Notes: generated by a model from the letters alone, not told the origin. Numbered from the stretch's first letter, positions 1 through 6,561 are shown. The stretch: 7,057 nt of DNA from an uncultured Eubacteriales bacterium (GCA_959604475.1 CAUHBX010000045.1:1-7057); one strand, 5' to 3'. Program-made: numbers and translations.

Positions 1-1100
1 CCCCTGCCGCTGACCTTAAATGTCTCTGTGGTATCCGTATCTTCTACCCTTAAGCTTACGTCTGTGTTAAGCTCCTTGTAAAGCCTTTCCCTTATATGGC
101 GCGAGGTTACATATTTTCCTTCCTGTCCTGCGAAAGGACCGTCATTTACACTGAAGTTAATACTTAAGGTAGGCTCCTCTATCTGCACAAAGGGAAGCGC
201 CTCGGGATTGAGTGGTGAACAGATTGTGTCCCCTATGCTAATATCGGCAATACCTGAAATCGCAACGATTGAACCGTATTTGGCTTCCCTTGCCTCAACC
301 TTCTGGAGGCCTTCAAACTCATAGAGCTTGCTTATTTTAACCTTCTGCTTATATTCAGGGTTATGGATATTAAGAAGGAAAACATCATCATTTATATGAA
401 GCGTTCCCGTCTCAATTTTTCCTATACCTATCCTTCCCACATATTCGCTGTAGTCAATCGTTGAGATGAGCGCCTGGACAGGTTCTTCCTCGTCTCCCTC
501 GGGAGCGGGAATATGGCTTATAATGGTTTCAAAAAGGTCCTTCATTGTGTCATGCTGCTTCATAGGGTCAAGAGATGAGGTTCCCTTTCTTGCCGAAGCG
601 AAAACGAATGGCGAATCCAGCTGGTTCTCGTTAGCGTCTAGGTCCATGAAAAGCTCAAGCACTTCGTCTACAACCTCTTCCGGCCTTGCCTCAAACCTGT
701 CTACCTTGTTTACGCATACAACAACGGGAAGGTCAAGGTCAAGCGCCTTTTTGAGAACAAACTTAGTCTGGGGCATAGGTCCCTCAAACGCGTCTACAAC
801 AAGCACAACGCCGTTTACCATTTTCAGCACACGCTCTACCTCGCCTCCGAAATCAGCATGTCCTGGCGTATCTATAATATTGATTTTAATATCTCCATAA
901 TGCACCGACGTATTCTTCGAGAGTATTGTTATTCCTCTTTCCCTCTCAATATCGCCGGAATCCATTACCCTTTCCTGTACAACCTGGTTTGTGCGGAAGG
1001 TTCCGCTCTGTTTCAAAAGCTCGTCCACCAATGTTGTTTTACCATGGTCGACATGGGCTATAATTGCTATATTTCTAACGTCTTCTCTTGCTTTTCTCAT
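1..1100 (-). CDS. typA: Translational GTPase TypA/BipA, N-terminal 366 codons (3' end beyond window)
   Basis: TypA/BipA is a cytoplasmic GTPase of the EF-G/LepA class that binds the 70S ribosome and, from work in E. coli, supports 50S assembly and growth in the cold. The visible part covers the G domain, domain II and the start of the EF-G III-like domain. Residues 15-23 are the P-loop AHVDHGKTT, residues 52-57 hold the switch I motif ERERGI, 77-90 are switch II starting DTPGHADFGG, 131-134 are NKVD and 169-173 are SARKG in the G5 position. Domain II begins near residue 195 (PVQALISTIDY...). About 610 residues are usual, so roughly 40 percent is missing at the left edge; no internal stop or frameshift is seen. 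The start at 1100 is preceded by AAGGAG (1109-1114) with 8 bases of spacing, and the N-terminus MRKAREDVRNIAII fits the family. It has its own promoter and lies downstream of cspA, separated from it by a terminator. Confidence 0.97.
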   Translation of the reverse strand, partial: MRKAREDVRNIAIIAHVDHGKTTLVDELLKQSGTFRTNQVVQERVMDSGDIERERGITILSKNTSVHYGDIKINIIDTPGHADFGGEVERVLKMVNGVVLVVDAFEGPMPQTKFVLKKALDLDLPVVVCVNKVDRFEARPEEVVDEVLELFMDLDANENQLDSPFVFASARKGTSSLDPMKQHDTMKDLFETIISHIPAPEGDEEEPVQALISTIDYSEYVGRIGIGKIETGTLHINDDVFLLNIHNPEYKQKVKISKLYEFEGLQKVEAREAKYGSIVAISGIADISIGDTICSPLNPEALPFVQIEEPTLSINFSVNDGPFAGQEGKYVTSRHIRERLYKELNTDVSLRVEDTDTTETFKVSGR

Positions 1101-1148
1101 TTATGCTGCTCCTTCGAATGTCATAGTTTAAAAACATCTAACTGAATT

Positions 1149-1177
1149 ATTTTAGCATATTAAATTTGTCATTACAA
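1149..1177 (-). promoter_or_regulatory. Predicted sigma-A-type promoter of typA (extended -10)
   Basis: Read on the minus strand, TTGTAA (1172-1177) and TAAAAT (1149-1154) are separated by 17 bases, and a TGC triplet directly before the -10 gives an extended -10. Transcription would start near 1142, leaving a leader of about 42 bases that contains the AAGGAG site. The -35 is weak (TTGTAA against TTGACA), but the extended -10 can compensate. Placement just below the cspA terminator supports independent expression of typA. This is a sequence prediction only. Confidence 0.65.
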
Positions 1178-1263
1178 TAATCATCTAGCCAAACTTCGGC
1201 CGTTTATGCGGTAATAAGTATTTCTTTTGCACAAAAAATAAGACATTTTGGAGGCCTTAGGGC

Positions 1264-1296
1264 AAAAAAATACCCCTCACCTAAGTGAAGGGTATT
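1264..1296 (-). terminator. Intrinsic terminator of cspA
   Basis: On the minus strand TACCCTTCAC (1285-1294) pairs with GTGAGGGGTA (1271-1280) around a 4-base TTAG loop. It forms ten base pairs with one G-U wobble, extendable by two A-T pairs, and is followed immediately by seven Ts (1264-1270). It lies about 60 bases past the cspA stop codon and upstream of the typA promoter, so it should end the short cspA transcript and insulate typA from it. Confidence 0.93.
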
Positions 1297-1356
1297 CGCA
1301 TAACCTGTTATATATATATTCTACCTGTTTACACAGTTTGGATACTAATACTAAGA

Positions 1357-1557
1357 TTAAGCCTTTGTTACGTTCGCAGCCTGAGGTCCTTTAGCGCCCT
1401 GTACTACTTCAAATTCTACTTCCTGGCCCTCTTCAAGAGTTTTGTAGCCATCTGTCTGGATAGCTGAGAAGTGTACAAATACGTCATCTTCGCCGGGTAC
1501 GGAGATAAATCCGAAGCCTTTTTCCGCATTGAACCATTTTACTGTACCTTTTTTCAT
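1357..1557 (-). CDS. cspA: Cold-shock protein, CspA/CspB family
   Basis: A 66-residue single cold-shock domain (five-stranded OB fold) that binds single-stranded RNA and DNA in the cytoplasm and acts as an RNA chaperone. The whole protein is the domain. The family start KGTVKWFN is at residues 3-10, RNP1 is KGFGFI at 13-18, RNP2 is VFVHF at 26-30, and the C-terminal segment KGPQAANV follows the usual pattern. Length matches the family norm of 65-70. The start codon has a near-perfect AGGAGGA site (1564-1570) with six bases of spacing. The gene is monocistronic, with a strong promoter 75-80 bases upstream and a clean terminator downstream, which is typical of a highly expressed short mRNA. Several paralogues are usual in Clostridia, so the symbol denotes the family, not a particular orthologue, and whether this copy is cold-induced cannot be read from the sequence. 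Confidence 0.97.
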   Translation of the reverse strand: MKKGTVKWFNAEKGFGFISVPGEDDVFVHFSAIQTDGYKTLEEGQEVEFEVVQGAKGPQAANVTKA

Positions 1558-1582
1558 TTTGAGTCCTCCTACTAATGTGTAA

Positions 1583-1621
1583 ATAAAGCGCCGTTACTGC
1601 CACCATGGCATTACAGCTTAT
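1583..1621 (-). promoter_or_regulatory. Foldable 5' leader of cspA
   Basis: The predicted cspA transcript has a leader of about 75 bases. Within it TGCCA/TGGCA (1598-1610) forms a five-pair hairpin with a 3-base loop. Flanking it, ATAAGC (1616-1621) can pair with GCTTTAT (1583-1589) with one bulged base, closing a larger stem. The motif GTAAYG recurs three times in the leader. The Shine-Dalgarno site lies outside this fold. Leaders of cspA-type genes are known to act as temperature-responsive RNA structures in E. coli, but I do not see the E. coli cold box, so any thermosensing role here is inference. Confidence 0.4.
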
Positions 1622-1638
1622 AAAAACGTTACAAATGA

Positions 1639-1667
1639 AGAATAACATACTTTGGAAATGAAGTCAA
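1639..1667 (-). promoter_or_regulatory. Predicted strong sigma-A promoter of cspA
   Basis: Minus strand TTGACT (1662-1667), a 17-base spacer, then TATTCT (1639-1644) with a TGT triplet in front, which makes an extended -10. The start point would be near 1632. It sits in the AT-rich gap between the rnhA stop and the cspA leader. It is the best-matching promoter in the window together with the one at 6562-6589. Confidence 0.8.
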
Positions 1668-1728
1668 CAGATATTTAAACGCATTACAAATATTTTACCA
1701 TTAATTAACAGACATTTTTCTCAAATCT

Positions 1729-2214
1729 TCAGCAGCCGCTTTCATAATTTTTGTCCTCTATCAAATTTCCGCCCTCAATCGCACTTCTCGCTAAAAAATC
1801 GCACCTCTCATTTTCAACATTATCAGCATGTCCCTTTACCCATATAAAGGTAACATCGTGGTAATCCAGAAGCGCCAGAAGCCTCTCCCAAAGGTCTGTA
1901 TTTAGAGCTCTGCTCTTATCCGCCTTTTTCCAGCCGTTGGCCTGCCATTTTTTCGCCCATCCCTTTGTTACGGCATCAACAACGTATTTTGAGTCGCTGT
2001 AAAGATTTATACGGCATTTTTCCTTTAAAGCCTCAAGTGCCTTTATAACGGCCAAAAGCTCCATTCTGTTATTCGTCGTACGCCTGTAGCCCTCAGACAG
2101 TTCCTTTCTCGCACCGTTATACAGCATAACGGCGCCGTAGCCGCCGCTTCCCGGATTTCCGGAGCACGCTCCGTCGGTATATATGTCAACAGTCTTTATA
2201 GCCTCCGCCTCCAC
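1729..2214 (-). CDS. rnhA: Ribonuclease HI
   Basis: RNase HI cleaves the RNA strand of RNA-DNA hybrids, clearing R-loops and primers, using two divalent metal ions. The 161-residue protein carries the full catalytic set: D14 in [12 protein letters not shown]52 in NNRMEL, D74 in YSDSKY, H129 in WVKGHAD and D139 in ERCDFLA. The basic protrusion is present around residues 84-102 ([17 protein letters not shown]), as in the E. coli enzyme, and length is normal (about 155). It is the last gene of the yacL-ispD-rnhA unit and overlaps the end of ispD by 29 bases. The start is not settled. The first in-frame initiator is GTG at 2214, which has no good Shine-Dalgarno site, whereas a GGAGGCGGAGG stretch lies just inside the frame, before an ATA codon where related proteins usually begin. 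The enzyme identity does not depend on the choice. Confidence 0.96.
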   Translation of the reverse strand: MEAEAIKTVDIYTDGACSGNPGSGGYGAVMLYNGARKELSEGYRRTTNNRMELLAVIKALEALKEKCRINLYSDSKYVVDAVTKGWAKKWQANGWKKADKSRALNTDLWERLLALLDYHDVTFIWVKGHADNVENERCDFLARSAIEGGNLIEDKNYESGC

Positions 2215-2905
2215 TCAGTATTTTTTCCCCGACAAGCAGGTCGTCCGGGGTAGTTATCTTTATATTGTCGTAGCTTCCTTCTATTATTTTCACTTTGAAC
2301 CCCGCATTTTCAGCCAGTGCGGAATCGTCTGTGCCGAATATGCTGTTTTTGATAGCATAATCGTATGACTTCATTATTATATCCCTCTTAAACGTCTGAG
2401 GTGTCTGTATGCTGTATACATTGTCCCTGACCGGGGTGGAAAGCACAAAGCCGTCGCTGCCGCATATCTTAACCGTATCCTTAGACCTGACGCCTACTGC
2501 GCAGGCGCCATATTTTACAGCGGCTGTTATTGATGAGCTTATAATATCCTCCGTTACAAATGGGCGCACACCATCGTGTATGATGACAATTTCGCAGCGT
2601 TCATCCACAGCGGCTAAGCCGTTAAATACCGATTCATACCGTTCACTGCCGCCAAACACATACTTAACAGGCTTATTCAGGAAGCTTAAAAGCCCCCTGC
2701 ACTCATCAATGTCGTTTTTGCCCGATACGATTATTATTTCGTCAACAGCCGAACAGCCGCCAAAAACAGCGGCTGTTCGCTCGATAATAGTTTTTCCGCA
2801 AAGCTCTAAGAACTGCTTGGGCCTGTCCGCGCCCATCCTTTTACCGCTGCCAGCGGCTACAATTATCGCGGAGCAAAAAATTTTATCCTTCATAATTTTA
2901 CTCAT
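2186..2905 (-). CDS. ispD: 2-C-methyl-D-erythritol 4-phosphate cytidylyltransferase
   Basis: IspD joins CTP and methylerythritol 4-phosphate to give CDP-methylerythritol, the third step of the MEP route to isopentenyl diphosphate, in the cytoplasm. The 239-residue protein has the nucleotide-binding loop AAGSGKRMG at 17-25, the catalytic-type lysine K30 in [13 protein letters not shown] at 110-117, R160 before [11 protein letters not shown] at 192-194 and [10 protein letters not shown] at 214-223 (K216). Length matches the family (225-240). The start overlaps the yacL-like stop by 8 bases, so translation is probably coupled. A second ATG at 2893 (giving a product starting MKDKIF) is also possible because neither start has a strong ribosome site. 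The C-terminal tail SGGGGYKDC lies in the overlap with rnhA. The next pathway gene often found beside it, ispF, is not in the window. Confidence 0.97.
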   Translation of the reverse strand: MSKIMKDKIFCSAIIVAAGSGKRMGADRPKQFLELCGKTIIERTAAVFGGCSAVDEIIIVSGKNDIDECRGLLSFLNKPVKYVFGGSERYESVFNGLAAVDERCEIVIIHDGVRPFVTEDIISSSITAAVKYGACAVGVRSKDTVKICGSDGFVLSTPVRDNVYSIQTPQTFKRDIIMKSYDYAIKNSIFGTDDSALAENAGFKVKIIEGSYDNIKITTPDDLLVGEKILSGGGGYKDC

Positions 2906-3950
2906 TCTTTATTTTAGTAAATATCATACGTCCTGCTGAGGTCTGAAGAACGCTTGTTACAACCACCTCAAGCACCTCTCCGATTTTATTCGAACCGCCT
3001 TCAACTACTATCATTGTTCCGTCGTTAAGATAAGCTATACCCTGGCCGTTTTCCTTTCCGGCCTTAATGATTGTCACAGTCATTTCCTCGCCGGGAAGCA
3101 GCATAGGCTTAACGGCGTTTGCCAGCTCATTTATATTAAGCACCCTTACGCCCCTGACCTCGGCGACTTTATTTAGGTTATAATCGTTTGTCACGACATA
3201 AGCGTCCATTTTTTCAGCCATTTTCAGAAGCTTTGAATCAACCTCAATTTTTTCCTTTGTATTGAACTCTTTTATTACAACCGGCACCTCAAGCTGCTTT
3301 TGTATTTCGTTTAAGATGTCAAGCCCTCTTCTTCCGCGGTTTCTTTTAAGGCCGTCCGAGGAATCAGCAATATGTCTCAGCTCGTCAAGCACAAACGTCG
3401 GAATAATTATTTTCCCTTCTATAAATCCTGTATGAAGAAGGTCGAGTATTCTGCCGTCAATTATTACGCTGGTATCAAGAATTTTAGGGCGCCCCGCCGA
3501 ATTTTTAACCTGGCTGTTTTTAAACATCGGCATTTCAAGCTCGTCCCTTTTCCTTGTGGCAACACGGTATCCCAAAAATCCGAGTGTAATATTAAGTATT
3601 ACCGTTATACCCGTACCAACAATACCGTAGCCGTTAAGGGCCACGCCAATAAGGTTCGCTATTACAAGGCCTATAACAACACCGAATACGCCTGTTATAA
3701 GCTCCTTAATTTCCATCTTTACAAGCTTGCCTTCCGCTATTCCTACCTGCTTCATAATCGCGTCCGCGGCAACGTCTGAAAATAATATAAAATAAATGAT
3801 TCCGATAAAAATGCCGAATAAAATAACAACGTAATCCGGTATATACTCCTGTATCCCCCAAAGATTATTGTTATAAAAGGCATATAAAAGACCTACCGCT
3901 ATAGTCATGACAACAAGTGTTACAACATACCTAAATATCTTTTTAATCAT
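2898..3950 (-). CDS. yacL: Membrane-anchored PIN/TRAM domain protein, YacL family
   Basis: A 350-residue membrane protein with a cytoplasmic PIN nuclease-like domain and a C-terminal TRAM RNA-binding domain. Four hydrophobic segments are visible at about 6-25, 40-58, 84-104 and 111-129. The PIN domain runs from 156 to about 278 with acidic positions D159 (KILDTSV), E190 (FVLDE), D238 (EVDSK) and D256 (VTNDYN), so the metal-binding site looks intact. TRAM follows from about 285 to 347 (PGEEMTVTIIKAGKE...). Order and length match Bacillus YacL, which also precedes ispD. The natural substrate is not established for this family; an RNase role is inferred from the domains. The start at 3950 is preferred over an in-frame ATG at 3971 because a perfect AGGAGG lies between them, 7 bases before 3950. 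It is the first gene of the yacL-ispD-rnhA unit. Confidence 0.93.
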   Translation of the reverse strand: MIKKIFRYVVTLVVMTIAVGLLYAFYNNNLWGIQEYIPDYVVILFGIFIGIIYFILFSDVAADAIMKQVGIAEGKLVKMEIKELITGVFGVVIGLVIANLIGVALNGYGIVGTGITVILNITLGFLGYRVATRKRDELEMPMFKNSQVKNSAGRPKILDTSVIIDGRILDLLHTGFIEGKIIIPTFVLDELRHIADSSDGLKRNRGRRGLDILNEIQKQLEVPVVIKEFNTKEKIEVDSKLLKMAEKMDAYVVTNDYNLNKVAEVRGVRVLNINELANAVKPMLLPGEEMTVTIIKAGKENGQGIAYLNDGTMIVVEGGSNKIGEVLEVVVTSVLQTSAGRMIFTKIKNE

Positions 3951-3957
3951 CTTTTCA

Positions 3958-3963
3958 CCTCCT
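3958..3963 (-). promoter_or_regulatory. Ribosome binding site that fixes the yacL start
   Basis: AGGAGG on the minus strand, inside a longer AAGGAGGTG match to the 16S tail, 7 bases before the ATG at 3950. The ATG seven codons further upstream (3971) would place this perfect site inside the coding region and has no comparable site of its own, so the shorter product is favoured. Confidence 0.88.
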
Positions 3964-4052
3964 TTTTTCATAATACGACTTTATATGAGCCACAGGGCAC
4001 CTTATTTTCCCCGACAAAAAATAATATTCCCGCTAGGTTATCATACAATACA

Positions 4053-4081
4053 AGAATACCATAATCTTCAAATAAGTGCAA
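4053..4081 (-). promoter_or_regulatory. Predicted promoter of the yacL-ispD-rnhA unit
   Basis: Minus strand TTGCAC (4076-4081), a 17-base spacer, and TATTCT (4053-4058) preceded by TGG, giving an extended -10. The start point would be near 4046, leaving a leader of about 95 bases with no convincing riboswitch fold. The promoter lies immediately below the terminator of the preceding alcohol dehydrogenase gene, as expected for a new transcription unit. Confidence 0.75.
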
Positions 4082-4105
4082 ATGAAATAATATTACAATA
4101 ATATT

Positions 4106-4133
4106 AAAAAAGCCCGGCCAATAGGCTGGGCTT
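4106..4133 (-). terminator. Intrinsic terminator after the alcohol dehydrogenase gene
   Basis: On the minus strand AAGCCCAGCC (4124-4133) pairs with GGCCGGGCTT (4110-4119) around a TATT loop. It forms nine of ten pairs, with one A-C mismatch, and runs into six Ts (4106-4111) followed by AATATT. It begins 10 bases after the dehydrogenase stop codon. A second, perfect hairpin (4138-4160) directly precedes it and spans the stop codon. Confidence 0.88.
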
Positions 4134-4137
4134 AAAC

Positions 4138-4167
4138 GCCTGCTTAGTATATCAGCAGGCTCTTTTT
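4138..4167 (+). terminator. Plus-strand terminator-like hairpin at the 3' end of the dehydrogenase gene
   Basis: GCCTGCT (4138-4144) pairs perfectly with AGCAGGC (4154-4160) around a 9-base loop, followed on the plus strand by TCTTTTT (4161-4167). On that strand it has the form of an intrinsic terminator, although the window contains no plus-strand gene that would need one. It overlaps the last codons and the stop of the minus-strand dehydrogenase gene. It may stop antisense transcription entering that gene, or may simply be a second hairpin shielding the 3' end of the sense mRNA. Confidence 0.45.
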
Positions 4168-5247
4168 ATACATTTCATAAACTTCCCCGCGTGTAAGCGG
4201 ATACGGATGAAGCGCAAGCTTTCCGGGAGTCGACATAAGCACGTCTGTGTATCTCTCAACGTCGGCCTCCGTAAACTCCTCTCTTGGCTCCAAAACGGAT
4301 TTAAGGAAATCATTGAAGCTTTCAAGGCTGTCAAAGCCAAGAATGTCAAGAATAGTGTTTGCCTTTGTCTGGTCAGGGAAAAGTTCAAGATACGCCCTTG
4401 TAAATATGGCGTTAGCACGCCCGTGCGGTATTCCCCTTTCATAGGTAGGCATATATCCGCAGGCATGGGGAAGCGATGTTCCCGCCTGAGCAATTACAAT
4501 ACCTGCGATTGTGGACATAAGGAGAAGCTTTTCCCTTATTTCCTCATTAAAGTCAAGCGCCTTAATAGACGGTATGCATTCGGCAAAAATTTTAAAGCCG
4601 CCCTCGGCTATTTTATCACTTATAAAATTGGCCTTTTTAGATGTATATCCCTCAATAAGATGTGTAAGCGCGTCAATTGCCGTATTTACAGTCACCTTAT
4701 CAGAAAGGCTCTCTGTATATTTCGCGTCAAGGAACGCGATATCTGCGAACGCCTTTTGCACAGCACCGTTCTTTGTGCCCTGGTTGTGAAGCGTGAAAAC
4801 AGCGTACTGCGTCGTCTCGCTGCCAGTGCCCGCGGTGGTGGCAACCTCTACAATGGGCGTATGGCGGTACTGTCCCTCCTGCATAAGCATATCAGCGCCA
4901 GTTCCGGGATTAGCTATAAGATATGACGCACCCTTAGCCGCGTCCATAGGCGAACCGCCGCCAATTCCAATCACGAAATCCACGCCCTCGGACAGGCCGA
5001 TTTTTGCGGCCTTTTCTATTGTCTCAAGCGAAGGGTTTTCCTCAACCTCGTCAAACAAAACGTGCCCAATGCCGACTGCGTCAAGCGCGTTTTCTATGTC
5101 GTTCTGGGAGCCGTTTATTTTAGCCGAATGTCTTCCTGTGAAGATAAGCGCTTTCTTTCCAAGGGGCAGAAATGCCTCCTTATTGTTCATTATGCAGTCC
5201 TTGCCGAAAAACACCTTTGCAGGCATGTAGTAGGTAAAAGCGTTCAT
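4144..5247 (-). CDS. Iron-containing alcohol dehydrogenase
   Basis: A cytoplasmic group III (iron-activated) alcohol dehydrogenase that interconverts alcohols and aldehydes with NAD(P)H. The 367-residue protein has a Rossmann-type N-terminal domain with the cofactor loop GGGSPMDAAK at 96-105 and TTAGTGSET at 137-145. The all-helical C-terminal domain carries the metal ligands D192 and H196 (DALTH), H261 (LPHACGY) and H275 (GIPHGRANA), all intact. Length is slightly below the usual 380. Features such as DEVEENPS (66-73) and the opening FTYYMPAKVFFGK resemble, from memory, the Thermotoga TM0920 1,3-propanediol dehydrogenase-like branch, but the substrate cannot be assigned from sequence. The start has an AAGGAGG site (5254-5260) with 6 bases of spacing, located in the 20-base gap after the AAA+ gene, so the two genes are co-transcribed. 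Two hairpins close the unit just past the stop. Confidence 0.94.
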   Translation of the reverse strand: MNAFTYYMPAKVFFGKDCIMNNKEAFLPLGKKALIFTGRHSAKINGSQNDIENALDAVGIGHVLFDEVEENPSLETIEKAAKIGLSEGVDFVIGIGGGSPMDAAKGASYLIANPGTGADMLMQEGQYRHTPIVEVATTAGTGSETTQYAVFTLHNQGTKNGAVQKAFADIAFLDAKYTESLSDKVTVNTAIDALTHLIEGYTSKKANFISDKIAEGGFKIFAECIPSIKALDFNEEIREKLLLMSTIAGIVIAQAGTSLPHACGYMPTYERGIPHGRANAIFTRAYLELFPDQTKANTILDILGFDSLESFNDFLKSVLEPREEFTEADVERYTDVLMSTPGKLALHPYPLTRGEVYEMYKKSLLIY

Positions 5248-5267
5248 AAATATCCTCCTTTGGTAAA

Positions 5268-6545
5268 TCAGTCTTCTCTGCCTCTTATAACCTTTTCCGC
5301 GTAAAGGAAGGCTTTAACAGCGGATTTAAGGTCCTCACAGGTCAATATCGTCAGGCGCAGCACCTCTTCTTTTTCCCTTTCAGCCTCACTTGAAAAGCTG
5401 GGGAATGTCCTCTCCCATTCTATATATCTCTGGGCCGCTATGGACATGGAGTGCTCAAGAAGCCTTCTGGCTTCCCTTCCGTTGCCGAAGTTGCTTGCCT
5501 TTATCCTCTCCCTGAAAAACGGCAGGAGTATATCCCTCCAGCCTTCCTCCAGCCTGTAGCTGGCGTTATTGGCTAAAAGCTCAAATATATCCAGCATTTC
5601 CTCTTCATTATAGGAGGAAAAATTGACCGTGAATGTAATACGGCTGCTTATTCCGGGGTTCTCGTCAAGAAACCTTTTCATCTTGTTGTGCTTGTCATCA
5701 ATATCCCCGCCATATCCGGCGAATATTATCAGCTTATCATAGCTGTGGTCCTCTACCTCTATGCAAAGCTGTGCGAGCGCCTCCTGCGAAAAGCTGTCGG
5801 TTCTTGCGGTCTCATTATAATTTACAAGGGAATAAGCCTCGTCAATTATTATTATATCATTATCCATGAAAATGTCATGTACTTTCGCAGCTGTCTGGCC
5901 TATATATTTTGCCTTTAGCTGTGTGCCTGTTACGTAGGCAATCCTGTGGCCGCTTAAAACGCCCTCCTCGCTCATCATTCTTGCAAAATATCTGGCTGAG
6001 GTAGTTTTGGCCGTGCCCGGAGGACCTATAAACGCGAACACCTTATGTATGTCCGCTGTGTTCAGGTCATACAGCTTCCTTTTCTGGCTGTATGAAAATA
6101 CCGCCCCAAGCTTGCAGAGGGTTTCCTTCATTTCCTGCTGGCCGACTATATTCATGCATAAATCCTTATAAGCGTCAGTCTCCTTTGTATATACGCACCT
6201 GTCGTCGATTTTTCCAGCCTGAAGCAGATGCTTTCCGTATATTACGTATTTCTCCATGAAATTGAGCTCCTCTGCGTCCAGCTCCTTAAGAAAAACGCTT
6301 CGCCTATCGGTAAAATCCACATCCTTTATAAGGTCAATATAATTAATTTTCTCATCGTCCTCAATTTTTTCCGGCATTGAGCGGTTTTCCCCATAGCCGT
6401 AATAGCCGTCCTCCAAAAGTTTTTTCCTGTAAACCTCATAAATTTTCTTCACACACGCGTCTGCCCGTTCTTTTGTATAGCCTGTGGCAAAAAATGCGTT
6501 GTCATATCCTCTTTTTTCATATATATCTATCTGCTTTTTATTCAT
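5268..6545 (-). CDS. AAA+ ATPase, SpoVK/CbbX-like family
   Basis: A 425-residue predicted hexameric ATPase. The AAA module occupies about 132-375: Walker A is GPPGTAKT at 174-181 (Ala where Gly usually precedes Lys), a CbbX-like pore-loop segment KYIGQTAAK at 213-221, Walker B IIIIDEA at 231-237, a sensor-1 region FAGYGGD at 275-281, arginine finger R302 in NPGISSRI and a sensor-2 segment FGNGREARRLLE at 353-364. The order and spacing match the CbbX, SpoVK and EccA group, whose members remodel protein complexes (CbbX reactivates Rubisco). The first 130 residues form a charged, probably helical domain I do not recognise. No membrane segment or signal peptide is seen. ATG at 6545 is chosen over an in-frame TTG at 6557 because GGGTGA lies 4 bases before it and the predicted transcript starts near 6555. 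The target is unknown; the following dehydrogenase gene is the obvious candidate by context alone. Confidence 0.9.
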   Translation of the reverse strand: MNKKQIDIYEKRGYDNAFFATGYTKERADACVKKIYEVYRKKLLEDGYYGYGENRSMPEKIEDDEKINYIDLIKDVDFTDRRSVFLKELDAEELNFMEKYVIYGKHLLQAGKIDDRCVYTKETDAYKDLCMNIVGQQEMKETLCKLGAVFSYSQKRKLYDLNTADIHKVFAFIGPPGTAKTTSARYFARMMSEEGVLSGHRIAYVTGTQLKAKYIGQTAAKVHDIFMDNDIIIIDEAYSLVNYNETARTDSFSQEALAQLCIEVEDHSYDKLIIFAGYGGDIDDKHNKMKRFLDENPGISSRITFTVNFSSYNEEEMLDIFELLANNASYRLEEGWRDILLPFFRERIKASNFGNGREARRLLEHSMSIAAQRYIEWERTFPSFSSEAEREKEEVLRLTILTCEDLKSAVKAFLYAEKVIRGRED

Positions 6546-6561
6546 AATATCACCCAATTAC

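Noticed and set aside
466..900. A plus-strand open frame opposite typA with a Ser/Thr-rich product
   Set aside because: The minus strand encodes unmistakable TypA through this whole stretch. The Ser/Thr richness is the mirror of its codon use.
1178..1263. Palindromic CGGCCG and a small GCCGA/TTGGC hairpin upstream of the typA promoter
   Set aside because: The stems are five pairs or fewer, with no T-tract and no clear relation to the promoter. They are too weak to call an operator.
2409..2939. A 176-codon open frame on the plus strand opposite ispD
   Set aside because: It is fully covered by ispD, which has its complete motif set. The antisense product is low in complexity (Ser, Pro, Thr rich) with no start signals.
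2221..4019. A 13-base match TTTTCCCCGACAA at about 2223 and again at about 4006
   Set aside because: One copy lies in the ispD coding end and the other in the yacL leader. It is short, with no flanking similarity, and is most likely chance.
3951..4046. Possible riboswitch in the 95-base yacL leader
   Set aside because: Only three- to four-pair stems can be drawn, and no known riboswitch core or expression platform is visible.
4207..4926. A 239-codon open frame on the plus strand inside the dehydrogenase gene
   Set aside because: It lies antisense to a gene with all family motifs, has no ribosome site, and its translation is rich in Cys, Arg and Lys with no recognisable domain. It is a shadow frame.
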